Assembly: GCF_014268785.2 (NCBI RefSeq)
Contig: NZ_JABWRD020000001.1
Span: 1,377,001-1,441,000, forward strand
Direction of reading: 5' to 3'
From: Pseudomonas shirazensis
GTDB lineage: Bacteria > Pseudomonadota > Gammaproteobacteria > Pseudomonadales > Pseudomonadaceae
DNA: 64,000 bases
Part shown: in pieces, positions 52,492 through 61,176 of the stretch
How positions within the stretch are numbered: the stretch's first letter is position 1
Layout: each line of letters starts with the position of its first letter
The notes under the pieces: generated by a model
The model's database searches: none
Seen by the model: the letters and a program-made list of their open reading frames with translations, nothing else
Told to the model about the DNA's origin: nothing
Made by a program: the position numbers and the translations under genes

Positions 52492-53144
52492 ACCGCACTG
52501 CCAGAGACCACCCACCGACGGCCGCCGAGCTCAACCTGTGCCTGTGTCACAGCTGCGGCCTGGCCTGCGACATGCGCGACGAGCCACACAGTTGCCCGCG
52601 CTGCGACGCACCACTGCACCGGCGCAAGGTCAACTCGCTGGCCCGCACCTGGGCGTTCATGCTGGCCGCGCTGGTGTTCTACATCCCGGCCAACCTGCTG
52701 CCGGTGATGAACACGACCATGCTCGGCGACGGTGCCGACAGCACCATCATGAGTGGCGTGCTGGAGTTCTGGGCGCACGGCGCGTGGGACATCGCGCTGA
52801 TCATCTTCATCGCCAGCATCGCGGTGCCGGGGGTCAAGTTCGTCGCGCTGTCGCTGCTGCTGATCACCGTCCAGCGGCGCAGCCAGTGGGCGTGCCGCGA
52901 GCGTTCGCAGTTGTACCGGTTTGTCGAGTTGATCGGCTACTGGTCGATGCTCGACGTGCTGGTAGTGGCGCTGGTTGCAGCGCTGGTCAAGTTCCAGGCG
53001 CTGGGCGATATCGAGCCGCGCGTGGGGATTCTGTTCTTTGGCCTGGTGGTGGTGTTCACCATGCTCGCGGCGATGAGCTTTGACCCGCGTCTGATCTGGC
53101 AAGCAGGACCTGAGGAGGCCATGGATGAAGTCGCCCGCCACTGA
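52488..53144 (+). CDS. pqiA: PqiA-family membrane protein, C-terminal half
   Basis: A 218-residue protein with a zinc-ribbon (CHSCGLACDM and CPRCDAPLHRRK, residues 19-47) and four helices; IPANLLPVMNTTMLGDGADS near 66 is the family signature. It overlaps the first half by four bases and the pqiB gene by 20 bases. The operon is translationally coupled. Confidence 0.92.
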   Translation: MNRTARDHPPTAAELNLCLCHSCGLACDMRDEPHSCPRCDAPLHRRKVNSLARTWAFMLAALVFYIPANLLPVMNTTMLGDGADSTIMSGVLEFWAHGAWDIALIIFIASIAVPGVKFVALSLLLITVQRRSQWACRERSQLYRFVELIGYWSMLDVLVVALVAALVKFQALGDIEPRVGILFFGLVVVFTMLAAMSFDPRLIWQAGPEEAMDEVARH

Positions 53145-54780
53145 AGCACCGGCAGAACCGGGACCACCGCCAATCAAGACGCGCCGTTTCAGCGTGTCAC
53201 TGGTGTGGCTGGTCCCGCTGGTGGCGGTACTGGTCGGCCTGTCGTTGGTGATTCACAGCAAACTGCAGGAAGGCCCGACCATCACCCTCAACTTCAAGAC
53301 CGGCAGTGGCCTGGTGGCGAACAAGACCGAGGTTAAATACCGCAGCGTGGTCATCGGTCACGTTTCGGCGGTGGCCTTGAGCGATGATCAACGCAGCGTC
53401 AACGCTACCGTCCAGCTGGACAAGCAAGCCGAGGGCTTCACCCGCGAAGACTCGCAGTTCTGGGTGGTGCGCCCGCGTATTGGCGCCGGTGGCGTGTCGG
53501 GCATCGACACGCTGCTCTCGGGTGACTATATCGGCGCCGACATCGGCCAGGCCGAGGGCCGCGCCAAGCGCTTCAAGGGCCTGGAAAACCCGCCGCCGAT
53601 CACCTACGGCGAACCCGGCAAGCGCTTCACCCTGCACACCCAGGACCTTGGCTCGCTGGATATAGGCTCGCCGGTGTACTACCGCAAGATCCCTGTGGGC
53701 CAGGTAGTCGCCTACGCGCTGGATGCCGATGGCAAAGGCGTCAATATCGAAGTGTTCATCCACGCCCCCAATGACGCCTATGTCACCGACAACACGCGCT
53801 TCTGGAACGCCAGCGGCATCGACGTCAACGTCGGCGCCAACGGTGTGGCGATCAAGACTGAATCGCTGTCGACCCTGCTGGTTGGCGGCATCGCCTTCCG
53901 CGCACCTGAGTACAGCCCCAACGATAGCGCCGCCGCCGAAGCCCGCACCTATGAGCTGTTTGACGATCAGCAAACCGCGCTGGCCCCGCCGAGCGGCAAA
54001 GCCCAGTACCTGACATTGCGTTTCGACCAGGCCATGCGCGGCCTCAAAGTGGGCGCGCCGGTGGAGTTTCTCGGTATCGAGATCGGCCGAGTGGTCTCGG
54101 TCAATCTGGACTTTGATGAAGTGCAACGCAGCTTCCCGATCAACGTCGGCATCGTGGTGTATGCGCAACGATTGGGCCAGGCGCACAAGAAAATGCTCAA
54201 AGCGCTCAAGCATGATCCGGATGACATGACCGCCACCGCCCAGGTGTTCAGCTCGTTCGTCGCCAACGGCCTGCGCGCGCAGGCACGCAATGGCAACCTG
54301 CTGACCGGTCAGCTATACATCGCCCTGGACTTCTTCCCCAAGGCGCCCAAGGTCGCCTTCGACCTGAACGCCAGGCCAATTGCGATCCCGACCCTGCCCG
54401 GCAGCCTGGAAATCCTCCAGGAGCAACTCCAGGCGATGCTGGAAAAAATCAACAAGCTGCCCGTCGAGCGCATCGCCGGCAACCTCGACGGCAACCTGGT
54501 CGAGTTGCGCAAAGGCCTGATGCAGTTCAACAGCCGCACCCTGCCGGGGGTGCAGAGCACCCTGGCGGATGTCAGCAAGACCTTGCAGTCGGCCAGCGCC
54601 ACGCTCGCCGAAGACTCGCCGCAGCGTGAGAAGCTCAGTGAGACCCTCGACGAACTCGGGCGCATGTCTCGCTCGTTGCGCGATCTGTCCGATTACCTTG
54701 GGCGTAACCCAGAGGCGTTGATCCGTGGTCGACCAAGCAATGCGCCACCTATCGACCTGCAAGGCCCGCCGCGCAACTGA
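53125..54780 (+). CDS. pqiB: PqiB-like MCE-domain lipid transport protein
   Basis: A 551-residue protein with one N-terminal membrane helix (LVWLVPLVAVLVGLSLVIHS near 28) and three MCE domains starting near 50 (GPTITLNFKTGSGLVANKTE), 165 (RFTLHTQDLGSLDIGSPVYY) and 290 (YLTLRFDQAMRGLKVGAPVE). The C-terminal part is a long coiled helix region (ILQEQLQAMLEKINKLPVER), which in PqiB forms the needle across the periplasm. It follows the pqiA pair and precedes pqiC. Confidence 0.94.
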   Translation: MKSPATEAPAEPGPPPIKTRRFSVSLVWLVPLVAVLVGLSLVIHSKLQEGPTITLNFKTGSGLVANKTEVKYRSVVIGHVSAVALSDDQRSVNATVQLDKQAEGFTREDSQFWVVRPRIGAGGVSGIDTLLSGDYIGADIGQAEGRAKRFKGLENPPPITYGEPGKRFTLHTQDLGSLDIGSPVYYRKIPVGQVVAYALDADGKGVNIEVFIHAPNDAYVTDNTRFWNASGIDVNVGANGVAIKTESLSTLLVGGIAFRAPEYSPNDSAAAEARTYELFDDQQTALAPPSGKAQYLTLRFDQAMRGLKVGAPVEFLGIEIGRVVSVNLDFDEVQRSFPINVGIVVYAQRLGQAHKKMLKALKHDPDDMTATAQVFSSFVANGLRAQARNGNLLTGQLYIALDFFPKAPKVAFDLNARPIAIPTLPGSLEILQEQLQAMLEKINKLPVERIAGNLDGNLVELRKGLMQFNSRTLPGVQSTLADVSKTLQSASATLAEDSPQREKLSETLDELGRMSRSLRDLSDYLGRNPEALIRGRPSNAPPIDLQGPPRN

Positions 54781-54795
54781 CCCGGAGCGATAGCC

Positions 54796-55359
54796 ATGAC
54801 TTCACCCTGCAAGCTCATGCTGCTCGTCTCGCTTGCGCTGCTGGCAGCGTGTCGCAGCGAGCCGATCCAGTTTCACACGCTGATGCCAACCCAGGTCAGC
54901 CGCTCCCCGGCCGGCAGCGAGATCGCCATCGAAAGCGTCAGTGTGCCCGCGCAGGTCGACCGCGCCCAGATCGTGATTCGCCAGGGCGCCAGCGGCCTGG
55001 CCATTCTGGAAACGCAATGGTGGGGCGCCAGCCTGGCCGATGAGCTGCGCAGCGCCTTGGTCGAGCAACTGAGCAGTGGCGTGCCTGGCCAGCAACGCTC
55101 GGTAAGAATCATTGTGCAGCGCTTTGATTCCGTGCCCGGCCAATACGCACTGCTGGATACCAAGTGGCGCCTGCGGGTCGCCGCAGGCGCCAGCCTGGAT
55201 TGTCGCAGTGTGGTGCAAAGCCCGGCCGGCGCATCAATCGATGCAGTGGTTACGGCCCATCAGCGCAACCTGATGCGGCTGGCCTCGCTGATCAACCAGA
55301 CCGCGCGCAATCCGCAAGCAGGCTGCGCAGCCAGCCCAAGCCTAGGCCCGGGCGTCTGA
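54796..55359 (+). CDS. pqiC: PqiC outer-membrane lipoprotein (ABC-type transport auxiliary)
   Basis: A 187-residue lipoprotein with lipobox LLAAC near residue 18 (LVSLALLAACRSEPIQF). The rest is the DUF330/PqiC domain (PAQVDRAQIVIRQGASGLAI near 50, WWGASLADELRSALVEQL near 75). It anchors the PqiB tunnel at the outer membrane. It follows pqiB by 15 bases and ends abutting the convergent oxidoreductase gene. Confidence 0.9.
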   Translation: MTSPCKLMLLVSLALLAACRSEPIQFHTLMPTQVSRSPAGSEIAIESVSVPAQVDRAQIVIRQGASGLAILETQWWGASLADELRSALVEQLSSGVPGQQRSVRIIVQRFDSVPGQYALLDTKWRLRVAAGASLDCRSVVQSPAGASIDAVVTAHQRNLMRLASLINQTARNPQAGCAASPSLGPGV

Positions 55360-56466
55360 CTACTCAGTAGGCGACTCGGTATTCACATATGGCGGCACTT
55401 CGGCGAGGGCAAACGCACGGCGCTGATCACGCTGCGGCAAACGCCTGGCCGGCAGCGGCTCGAGCGTCTGCGCCTGGCCGGTGACCAACGCGCGTTCGAT
55501 GGCCATGATTACGCGCACATCACGCCAGCCCTCATCGCCATCCGGCTCCGGCGCCTGGTCGTTGAGGATGCAGTCGGAGAAGTACGCGGTCTCGCCGGCA
55601 AATTGATCCACCACCGGATGCACATGCACGCGGGTGGTGTCATCGAGGGTGGCGCGGTAGCTGATCGCGACATCTTCCCCATAGCCATAACAAGGCGATG
55701 CTTCGATTTCGCCCTCAGTGCCGAGCAGCTGGAAGCGCTCGGAATCAGGCAGGCAGTAGCTGACGGTGAACTGCGCCAGGCGCTCTTCAGGAAAACGCAG
55801 CGACACGTTGACGGTGTCCCACGTGTCGATCTGGCTGCCTGGCGAATGGCTGCCTATCGCACTCACCTCAATCGGCTCGGCATTGAACAGCTGGCGCACC
55901 ATGTTCAGCGGATACGGGCCCATGTCCGCTACCGGGCCGGCAGCAAAGCCGCTGTGGGCGCGGTGATTACTCGGTTTGACGGTCTGGGTGAAAATCGATG
56001 TGAACAGACGCGGCTGGCCGAACTCGCCGCTATGCACCCGCTCGATCATCTCCAACGTGCCCGGCTCGCAGTGCAAGCGGTAGGCGATCATCAATTTGGT
56101 ACCGGTGCGTTGCGCCGCATCGCGCATGGCCACGCAGTCGTCATCGCTGGCCGCCATGGGTTTTTCCAGCAGCACGTGGATACCGGCTTCCAGCGCCGGG
56201 ATGACGAATTCGCGATGACGGAAGTTGGGCGTGGCAACGTACACCGCATCAATCTCACCGGAGGCAAGCAGTGCTGCGTAGTCGGTGTAGGCCCAGGCCT
56301 TGAGCTGGTAGCGGCTGGCCAACTGGCGAGCCTTTTCAGAGTCGCCGGTAACCAATGCGGCGAGGGTCGAATTGCCGGTCTGACTGACCCCAGGCATGAA
56401 TGCACCCTGCGAGATCGAACCACCGCCGACTACTGCGTAGCGGATTTTGCCATCTGAACTGGGCAT
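55360..56466 (-). CDS. Gfo/Idh/MocA-family oxidoreductase
   Basis: A 368-residue NAD(P)-dependent sugar-type dehydrogenase. The Rossmann motif is YAVVGGGSISQGAFMPG near 9, followed by ATPNFRHREFVIPALEAG near 83 and the family EKP motif in HVLLEKPMA near 105. The C-terminal beta-sheet domain follows (FTQTVKPSNHRAHSGFAAGP near 165). The start at 56466 has an AAGGAG ribosome site. No sugar operon is adjacent; substrate unknown. Confidence 0.91.
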   Translation of the reverse strand: MPSSDGKIRYAVVGGGSISQGAFMPGVSQTGNSTLAALVTGDSEKARQLASRYQLKAWAYTDYAALLASGEIDAVYVATPNFRHREFVIPALEAGIHVLLEKPMAASDDDCVAMRDAAQRTGTKLMIAYRLHCEPGTLEMIERVHSGEFGQPRLFTSIFTQTVKPSNHRAHSGFAAGPVADMGPYPLNMVRQLFNAEPIEVSAIGSHSPGSQIDTWDTVNVSLRFPEERLAQFTVSYCLPDSERFQLLGTEGEIEASPCYGYGEDVAISYRATLDDTTRVHVHPVVDQFAGETAYFSDCILNDQAPEPDGDEGWRDVRVIMAIERALVTGQAQTLEPLPARRLPQRDQRRAFALAEVPPYVNTESPTE

Positions 56467-56590
56467 TGCTGTCTCCTTGCGGGAAATTTTCATTAGCTAG
56501 GAAGTGGGCAAGCAAGCCGGGGGGCGAGTTCGATTTTTCTTGCCTTGCGGATGATCGAGCACCATGGGGAAAATTATTTTCATCAGGCTG

Positions 56591-56617
56591 CATCCAAACC
56601 CGTTACTGGTGGGTAGT
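56591..56617 (+). promoter_or_regulatory. Candidate ECF-type promoter before the DUF3455 gene
   Basis: CATCC (56591-56595) followed 15 bases later by GGGTAGT (56611-56617), 50 bases before the DUF3455 start. It resembles -35 elements of SigK-type (RskA-regulated) sigma factors; autoregulation by the downstream sigma factor is inferred. Short and unverified. Confidence 0.3.
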
Positions 56618-56667
56618 ACTGTCAGCAGCCCATCGCTGCCACTCGGTTACTCACCAGGAGATACACC

Positions 56668-57210
56668 ATGAATGGCAAACGTACTCTCAGCCTGATCAGC
56701 GCTTCCCTGGCCATCGGCGGCCTGTCCCTGTTCATGCAGACCGCCCAGGCGCAAATGGGCCTGCCGGATGCAGTCAAGGTGCCGGACGGCAACAAAGTGA
56801 TGATGGAAACCGTCGGCGTAGGCGAGATCACCTACGAGTGCCGCGACAAGGTAGATGCCGCCGGCCAGACCGAGTGGTTCTTCGTCGGCCCCAAAGCCGT
56901 GCTCAATGACCGCAAGGGCAAGGCAGTCGGCGACTACTTTGGCCCACCTGCAACCTGGCAGGCCAGGGATGGTTCGAAAGTCACCGGCACCCAGGTCGCC
57001 GTCTCCCCAGCCAGCAAAGGCGACATCCCCTACCAACTGGTCAAGGCCAACCCCGCCGACGGCAAAGGCGCGATGCAGGGCGTGAGCTACATTCAGCGCA
57101 CCGCGACCAAAGGCGGCGTAGCTCCCGCCAGCGTATGCACTGCCGCCAACAAGGGTGAGAAACAGGTTGTCAAATATCAGGCCGACTACATCTTCTGGTC
57201 TGCCAAGTGA
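56668..57210 (+). CDS. Secreted DUF3455-family protein
   Basis: A 180-residue periplasmic protein with a signal peptide (GGLSLFMQTAQAQ, cleaved near 29). The DUF3455 core includes GVGEITYECRDKVDAAGQTE near 50, VGPKAVLNDRKGKAVGDYFG near 73 and TATKGGVAPASVC near 145, where two Cys (near 57 and 158) could form a disulfide. It lies directly upstream of an ECF sigma and anti-sigma pair and is probably its main target. Family function is unknown. Confidence 0.85.
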   Translation: MNGKRTLSLISASLAIGGLSLFMQTAQAQMGLPDAVKVPDGNKVMMETVGVGEITYECRDKVDAAGQTEWFFVGPKAVLNDRKGKAVGDYFGPPATWQARDGSKVTGTQVAVSPASKGDIPYQLVKANPADGKGAMQGVSYIQRTATKGGVAPASVCTAANKGEKQVVKYQADYIFWSAK

Positions 57211-57299
57211 TCGACGTGCGCGGCAAGTGCTGACTACAAAAGTCGTCTAAGCTCTGCGACAAACCCCGGCCAGCCGGCTGGGGTCCGCACCCCTTGCCA

Positions 57300-57866
57300 A
57301 TGGCTGAACAGAATTTGTCCTTGCCTGAACCCGCGTTTGATTATCAACGTTGCCTGCTGGCCTGCGCTGCAGGCGATCGTGGAGCCCTGCGCGAGCTGTA
57401 TCAGCAGGAAAGCGCGCGTTTGCTCGGGGTCGCCCTGCGCATCGCACGCGAACCGGCGGTGGCTGAAGACATCGTCCATGACGCCTTCGTGCGGATCTGG
57501 ACGCATGCCGCAAGCTTCGATCCAGATAGAGGTTCGGCACGTGGCTGGATCTACAGCGTCACCCGGCATCTGGCATTGAACTTCGTGCGTGATGGCGCGC
57601 GCCAGGTGCCTCTGGATGAGCAACACGACGAGGCGCTGCAAGCCTCTGCGCAGTGGCAGCCAGTGGACTTTACCGCGCAGGCGCATTCGGCGCGGATTTA
57701 CCACTGCCTGGAGCAGCTGGAGCCGGCGCGGCGCGACTGCATCCTGCACGCCTACGTCGACGGCTGCACCCATGCAGAAATCGCCCAGCGCATGAGCACG
57801 CCGCTGGGCACGGTCAAGGCCTGGATCAAGCGCAGCCTGGCAGCATTGCGGGAGTGCATGGGATGA
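57300..57866 (+). CDS. ECF sigma factor, SigK-like
   Basis: A 188-residue sigma factor with region 2 (ARLLGVALRIAREPAVAEDI near 40, VRIWTHAASFDPDRGSARGW near 65) and region 4 (YVDGCTHAEIAQRMSTPLGT near 150, VKAWIKRSL). The SARGWIYSVTRHLALN segment is typical of the RskA-controlled group. The ATG at 57300 is used; a TTG six bases upstream is also in frame. The stop overlaps the anti-sigma start (ATGA). Confidence 0.92.
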   Translation: MAEQNLSLPEPAFDYQRCLLACAAGDRGALRELYQQESARLLGVALRIAREPAVAEDIVHDAFVRIWTHAASFDPDRGSARGWIYSVTRHLALNFVRDGARQVPLDEQHDEALQASAQWQPVDFTAQAHSARIYHCLEQLEPARRDCILHAYVDGCTHAEIAQRMSTPLGTVKAWIKRSLAALRECMG

Positions 57867-58585
57867 ACAACGACCAGAGCAACGCCGATGAGCTGGAGCA
57901 ACTGGCCGGTGAATACGTGCTGGGCACGCTCGATGCCGAGCAACGTGCCGCCGTGCAACAACGCCTGGCCTATGACGGTGCCTTGCGCGCCGCTGTCGAT
58001 GCCTGGGAGCAACGCCTTCTGGAGTTGACTACCCTCGCCCCGGCGCAACAACCCTCGATGCAACTGTGGCAGCGCGTTGGCCGCAGCCTGGACAGCCTCG
58101 CTCCACGTGAAGCAGCCCCCGAACGCAGCGTGAACACCTCCTGGTGGAACCTGCTGCCGCTGTGGCGTGGCCTGGCAGGTGCTGGCCTGGCGGCGAGTCT
58201 GGTGATGGCCGTGGCGCTGTCGAGCCAGACTGTCACGCCGCCGCAGACCTCCTATCTGGTCGTGCTGGTCGCCCCGCAAGACCGCGCCCCGGGCTGGGTG
58301 ATTCAGGCCAGCAGTCCGCGTGAGGTCGAGCTGATTCCACTCGGCCAAGTCACTGTGCCGGCCGACAAAACCCTGCAGTTCTGGACCAAAGGTGATGACT
58401 GGCAAGGGCCGGTGTCGCTGGGTCTGGTCCAGCCAGGGGAGAAGATTTCGGTGCCGCTGGACAAACTGCCGCCGCTTGAAGCGAACCAGTTGTTCGAACT
58501 GACACTGGAGAATGCCGGCGGATCGAAGACTGGCAAGCCGACTGGGCCGATTCAGTTTATTGGCCGGGCGGTGAAAGTCATTTGA
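57863..58585 (+). CDS. RskA-type anti-sigma factor
   Basis: A 240-residue membrane protein. Residues 1-80 form the cytoplasmic sigma-binding part (DELEQLAGEYVLGTLDAEQR near 9), a single helix spans about 98-120 (RGLAGAGLAASLVMAVAL), and the periplasmic RskA domain follows (APGWVIQASSPREVELIPLG near 145). It has no HxxxCxxC zinc motif. It should sequester the co-transcribed sigma factor until proteolysis releases it. Confidence 0.91.
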   Translation: MNNDQSNADELEQLAGEYVLGTLDAEQRAAVQQRLAYDGALRAAVDAWEQRLLELTTLAPAQQPSMQLWQRVGRSLDSLAPREAAPERSVNTSWWNLLPLWRGLAGAGLAASLVMAVALSSQTVTPPQTSYLVVLVAPQDRAPGWVIQASSPREVELIPLGQVTVPADKTLQFWTKGDDWQGPVSLGLVQPGEKISVPLDKLPPLEANQLFELTLENAGGSKTGKPTGPIQFIGRAVKVI

Positions 58586-58702
58586 TTGTCAGCATGGAAC
58601 CTGTGGCTTCGAGATTGAGCACCGTTTGAGCTATGTGGACAAAGCTGTCCAAAAGCCCTCATGCTCACAGCTTCAAGTTCACGACCGAGCAAGGAAGCCA
58701 TC

Positions 58703-59065
58703 ATGACTGTTCGCGGTAACGACCGGCAGATCGACAACATCGAATTCAATGTCAGCGACATTGCCCGCAGCAAAGCGTTTTACGCCAAGGCATTCGACTG
58801 GACCTTTGTCGATTACGGCCCAACCTACACCGAATTCAGTGACGGTCGCCTGAGCGGCGGGTTCACTACCGGCGAGCCGGTCCGCCCCGGCGGCCCGCTG
58901 GTGATTCTGTACGCCGACGATCTGGATGCGACTCAGCAGCGGCTGCTGGCTGCTGGCGCGCAGATCAGCCGGCAGACCTTCTCGTTCCCCGGCGGCAGCC
59001 GCTTCCACTTCATCGACCCGGACGGCTACGAACTGGCGGTGTGGACTGCAACAAGCAGTGCTTGA
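58703..59065 (+). CDS. VOC-family (glyoxalase-like) protein
   Basis: A 120-residue single VOC-fold protein: IDNIEFNVSDIARSKAFYAK near 9, LVILYADDLDATQQRLLAAG near 66, RFHFIDPDGYELAVW at the C-terminus. The metal-ligand positions are not the full set of glyoxalase I. It follows the anti-sigma gene by 117 bases in the same direction; a functional link is uncertain. Confidence 0.87.
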   Translation: MTVRGNDRQIDNIEFNVSDIARSKAFYAKAFDWTFVDYGPTYTEFSDGRLSGGFTTGEPVRPGGPLVILYADDLDATQQRLLAAGAQISRQTFSFPGGSRFHFIDPDGYELAVWTATSSA

Positions 59066-59074
59066 TCGGCCCGT

Positions 59075-59977
59075 TCAGTTGTCACCGAAAAAACTGCGCC
59101 CGCGTTCCTTGAGCAATTCGACCATCGCGGCCACGGCCGGTGGCAGATAGCCCTCGGCGCGAATCGACACCGCCACAGTGCGATGCATGGTGGTTTCATC
59201 CAGGGTCACCGCACGCAAGCGCGACATACCGTGGCCGTGCTCAAGGGTTTCCCTCGCTACAAAGCTCAGCAGCCGGGTGCGCTCGATCAGGCGGGGCAGC
59301 ATCGAGATGCTGTTGGCTTCGATCTGCACCTGTGGCATCGGCAAATGGTGAGTGGCAAACACGTTGTCGATCCAGCGCCTGGAACTGACCGTGATCGCCG
59401 GCAGCACCCAGCGGTATTGGCAAAGGCTGTGCAAGGTGATCGGCGCGGCAAACAATGGATGGTCGGCACTGGCTACCACTACGGCCTCATCCTGCAAGAT
59501 CGGGTAACTGCTGACGTGCGGATCATCGACGATCAGCGGGCAGATGATGGCATCCAACCGCCCCGAGCGCAGCGACTCCTTGAGCAGATCGTCCTGGCCG
59601 ATGGACAGCTGCAAGGTCAGCTCGGGCGCGCGCTGCAACAGCGACTCGGTCAGCCGCGGCAACAAGTACTCAGCCATGCTCGCCGCGCAACCGAGGCGGA
59701 TGTTGCCAATCAAACCACCGGCAAAATCGCGGACCTCGCGCTCGGTTTCGGCGATGTTCAGCTGCAATTGCCGACCTCGCTCAAGCAGTAACTCGCCTAC
59801 GTCGGTCAGCTTGATACGCCGACCATCACGCTTGAACAGCCGCGTGCCGAGGGATTCTTCCAGCCGTTGGATACTTTTGCTCAAGGCGGGCTGGCTGCGG
59901 TTGAGCCGTTCGGCAGCCCGGCCAAGATGGCCAAGCTCAGCGATGGTGGCGAAGTAAGTCAGGTCACGAAGGTCCAT
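59075..59977 (-). CDS. LysR-family transcriptional regulator
   Basis: A 300-residue regulator: HTH at 1-60 (YFATIAELGHLGRAAERLNR, QPALSKSIQRLEESL) and an effector domain with IRLGCAASMAEYLLPRLTES near 95. It belongs to the GbpR/CbbR-like branch. It is divergent from the AbrB-family membrane protein, which it probably regulates; a palindrome ATTCATGAAT at 59979 is close to its own start. Confidence 0.92.
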   Translation of the reverse strand: MDLRDLTYFATIAELGHLGRAAERLNRSQPALSKSIQRLEESLGTRLFKRDGRRIKLTDVGELLLERGRQLQLNIAETEREVRDFAGGLIGNIRLGCAASMAEYLLPRLTESLLQRAPELTLQLSIGQDDLLKESLRSGRLDAIICPLIVDDPHVSSYPILQDEAVVVASADHPLFAAPITLHSLCQYRWVLPAITVSSRRWIDNVFATHHLPMPQVQIEANSISMLPRLIERTRLLSFVARETLEHGHGMSRLRAVTLDETTMHRTVAVSIRAEGYLPPAVAAMVELLKERGRSFFGDN

Positions 59978-60090
59978 GATTCATGAATTTCAGTTATAGG
60001 TTCATCGAAAGTAGAAAATAGACTTGATCGATTGCGCCGTCGATAATTTTCTCCAGCAAGCGCCGTTACCGGGTCGAGGAGAATCACCAC

Positions 60091-61152
60091 GTGCAGTTGT
60101 TGCTATCAAATCCCCTGCTGATCCTACGCTGGCTGGCCCTGATCGGTTGCGCTGCCGCCAGCGGCCAACTACTGCATGCGTTGGCATTGCCTGCAGGATT
60201 GTTTCTCGGGCCGATGCTGACCGCGATCGCCTTTGGCGTCAGTGGCGCCGGGCTGCGCCTGCACAAACAGGTGTTTCGCTTTGGCCAGGGCTGCGTCGGC
60301 CTGATGGTTGCCCACTCGATGAGCTGGACGGTACTGGCGGCCTTGGCGCAGTCGTGGCCGGTGATGCTGATAACCACGCTGCTCACTGTGCTGTTGAGCG
60401 CCATGGTAGGCCTGGCCACTGTGCGTTACGGCGGTATCTCGGCCGCGACTGCAGCCTGGGGCACAGCCCCTGGCGCAGCTTCGGCGATGGTCTCGATGGC
60501 GGAAGCACACGGCGCCGATCCGCGGGTAGTGGCAACCATGCAATACGTGCGGGTCGTCTGCGTAGTGATGATCGGCGCGCTGGTCAGCCACTTGCTTGGC
60601 GCCGGCGATATCGCCAGCAAGGCGTTGGTACCAGCCGCCAGCACCCCTGCGGTACAACTGAACCAACTGCTGCCATGCCTGGCCGTGATTGTGATCGGGA
60701 TAACCCTGGCCGCCAAACTGCCTGCGGGCGCGCTGCTGGCACCGTTGTTGATCGGTAGTGCGCTGCAACTGAGTGGCCTGATGCAGATTGCCCTGCCCGG
60801 CTGGTTGCTGGCCTTTGCCTATGGCGCCATCGGATGCTACGTAGGCCTGCGTTTCGATCGGGCCACGGTGCGTTATGTGGGGAGCCGCTTGCCGACCATG
60901 ATCGCCGGAGCGACCGGGTTGATCGCGCTGTGCGCCGGCTGCGCCTGGTTGCTGGCGTGGGTCACTGGGCATGATTTTCTTTCGATGTACCTGGCAACCA
61001 GCCCAGGCGGGCTGGATGCCATGGCCATCATTGCGGTGGAAACCCACTCAGATGTCGGGCTGGTGCTGGCAATGCAGACCTTGCGCCTGTTTGCCGTGAT
61101 CATCACCGGTGCCTTTTGCGCCAGGCAGATCATCCGCCTGGCCAAGGCCTGA
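60091..61152 (+). CDS. AbrB-family membrane protein
   Basis: A 353-residue protein with about nine to ten helices in two similar halves. GTAPGAASAMVSMAEAHGAD (near 131) and its counterpart TSPGGLDAMAIIAVETHSD (near 304) are the duplicated family signature. The family (formerly called ammonia monooxygenase-like) is a set of uncharacterised membrane proteins thought to be transporters. Start is GTG with GAGGAG upstream. It is divergent from the LysR gene. Confidence 0.88.
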   Translation: MQLLLSNPLLILRWLALIGCAAASGQLLHALALPAGLFLGPMLTAIAFGVSGAGLRLHKQVFRFGQGCVGLMVAHSMSWTVLAALAQSWPVMLITTLLTVLLSAMVGLATVRYGGISAATAAWGTAPGAASAMVSMAEAHGADPRVVATMQYVRVVCVVMIGALVSHLLGAGDIASKALVPAASTPAVQLNQLLPCLAVIVIGITLAAKLPAGALLAPLLIGSALQLSGLMQIALPGWLLAFAYGAIGCYVGLRFDRATVRYVGSRLPTMIAGATGLIALCAGCAWLLAWVTGHDFLSMYLATSPGGLDAMAIIAVETHSDVGLVLAMQTLRLFAVIITGAFCARQIIRLAKA

Positions 61153-61176
61153 AACCCGCCTACCCCTGCCACGCGT

